Below the pieces are notes generated by a model that saw only the letters and a list, made by a program, of their open reading frames with translations, searched no databases and was not told the origin of the DNA. The position numbers were made by a program, and so were the translations under genes. From NCBI GenBank assembly GCA_019689695.1, contig JADGHA010000196.1, positions 1 to 7,507 on the forward strand: DNA of 7,507 bases, in the 5' to 3' direction. Position 1 is the first letter of the stretch, and each line of letters opens with the position of its first letter. Positions 6,563 to 7,507 of this stretch are shown here, one piece after another. The stretch is from Micromonosporaceae bacterium (GTDB lineage: Bacteria > Actinomycetota > Actinomycetes > Mycobacteriales > Micromonosporaceae).

Positions 6563-7507
6563 CTACCCCGCGGGCAGCAGCGCGCGGACCTGTTTGGCCA
6601 CCTCGTCCAATTTCGCCAGCTCGGCGTTGATCTCCGCCACCCGGGCATCCCGCTCGGCCTTCGACGCCTTGACCGCCTTCTCTGCCGCGCGCAGGGACTC
6701 CTGCACCGACCGCTTCATCTCCTCGGCCTGCGCGGTGAAGTGGTCCCGCAGCGTGCGCTGCACCGCGCGGAGCATGTCCCGGGAGTCCTTGCCGACGTGG
6801 AATGTCACCTCGTCGATGTAGCGGCGCAGCGCGGCCTTGGCATCGCTCTGCCGCTTGGCGATCACCCGCTTCTTCTCATCGACCACGGCGCGGCGGCCGA
6901 GCAGCACGCCTGCGCCGATGGAGAGCGGGTTGAGCAGGGCGAACCCGGCCAGGGTGCCGAACATGCCGAACATCAGCGTGCCCATGTACCCACCGCGCAC
7001 CCCGGTCAGCAGCCGCCGGCCGACGGTGAGCGGCTCGGCCTGCCGCATGGTCATGGCCCGCACCGACCGCAACGGGTCGTCCCGTTCGATCTGCAGCGAC
7101 GGCAACAGATGCTCGCGCTGCTCGTCGAAGTGCTCGGCGACGCGCTCGGCGAGCCACCGCGCCCGCTGGGTCGCCCACACGTAGTTGGCCGAGGCGGCGT
7201 TCGCCGCGGACTGCTCGACCCAGCTGACGAACTGCTGCCACGTCTTGGTCGGGTCGCCGGCGTCGATGGCGTCCTCGGCCTCGCGCGAGATCTCCCGCAG
7301 CCGGTCGCGCAGGTCGTAGTCGACATCGGCGTTCAGGTCGGCGATGCCGTCGTTGAGCGTGTGCTGCCACCGGGCCGACCGCTCCTTCAGCTCGCTGGCG
7401 CGCTGCTCGGCGGCGGTCAGCTCCCGGATCACCTCCTGCGCGCGCTCCGGGTTCTGCTGCGCGTCCCGCTCGCTACGCAGCCCGGCGGCGATCTGCTCGG
7501 TCACCGC
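6563..7507 (-). CDS. IniA-like dynamin-family protein, C-terminal part (5' end beyond window)
   Basis: The last 314 residues of a protein are visible; the frame runs open to the right edge, so the GTPase domain is outside the window. The visible part starts with long charged helices. A hydrophobic hairpin follows, encoded at about 6890-6990, with GGYMGTLMFGMFGTLAGF and a second stretch LNPLSIGAGVLLG. After that is a basic segment (GRRAVVDEKKRVIAKRQ) and a long Lys/Glu-rich coiled coil to the stop. This order of helical stalk, membrane paddle and returning coiled coil is typical of bacterial dynamin-like proteins, including IniA. The stop (6563-6565) lies four bases before the iniC-like start, so the two are one operon and probably work together in membrane remodelling. 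GTG 7504 at the edge is most likely an internal codon. IniA identity is inferred largely from the IniC-like partner. Confidence 0.82.
   Translation of the reverse strand, partial: AVTEQIAAGLRSERDAQQNPERAQEVIRELTAAEQRASELKERSARWQHTLNDGIADLNADVDYDLRDRLREISREAEDAIDAGDPTKTWQQFVSWVEQSAANAASANYVWATQRARWLAERVAEHFDEQREHLLPSLQIERDDPLRSVRAMTMRQAEPLTVGRRLLTGVRGGYMGTLMFGMFGTLAGFALLNPLSIGAGVLLGRRAVVDEKKRVIAKRQSDAKAALRRYIDEVTFHVGKDSRDMLRAVQRTLRDHFTAQAEEMKRSVQESLRAAEKAVKASKAERDARVAEINAELAKLDEVAKQVRALLPAG

Noticed and set aside
5086..6630. Plus-strand open frame of about 514 codons antisense to the iniC-like gene
   Set aside because: The minus strand has all GTPase motifs in one frame; the antisense translation is Gln/Arg/Gly-rich with no family resemblance.

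Overview
This window is about 7.5 kb of very GC-rich DNA with strong G/C preference at third codon positions. It carries actinobacterial families: a Ser/Thr kinase with an extracytoplasmic tail, an F420-type luciferase-like oxidoreductase, IniA/IniC-like dynamins and an FHA protein. Together these suggest a high-GC actinomycete. Micromonosporaceae is my best guess, but that is inference from gene content and no marker gene is present.

Layout. Positions 1-1425 (minus) hold most of a membrane-anchored eukaryotic-type Ser/Thr kinase; its 3' end lies beyond the left edge. It is preceded by about 280 bp without a gene. Positions 1708-4102 (minus) hold three genes in one direction, transcribed in the order RpiB/LacAB-like sugar-phosphate isomerase paralogue (3668-4102), LLM-class F420-dependent oxidoreductase (2750-3625), and a short histidyl-tRNA-synthetase-like protein without an anticodon-binding domain (1708-2640). 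On the plus strand, 4180-4992 carries a zinc-ribbon plus FHA protein whose coding signal changes frame three times, so it is a recent pseudogene or contains base-calling errors. Positions 5008-6558 and 6563-7507 (minus) carry a tightly coupled pair of dynamin-like GTPase genes resembling mycobacterial iniC and iniA. The iniA-like gene comes first in transcription and its 5' end lies beyond the right edge.

How the parts may work together. The two dynamin-like proteins almost certainly form one membrane-remodelling unit. The FHA protein would bind phosphothreonine and the kinase could provide it, but no direct link is visible. The isomerase, oxidoreductase and HisRS-like genes may be co-transcribed; their joint function is unknown. 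No tRNA, rRNA, CRISPR array, transposase, integrase or attachment site was seen. The most useful leads are the frame-broken FHA gene and the HisRS-like protein with a changed histidine-binding motif.
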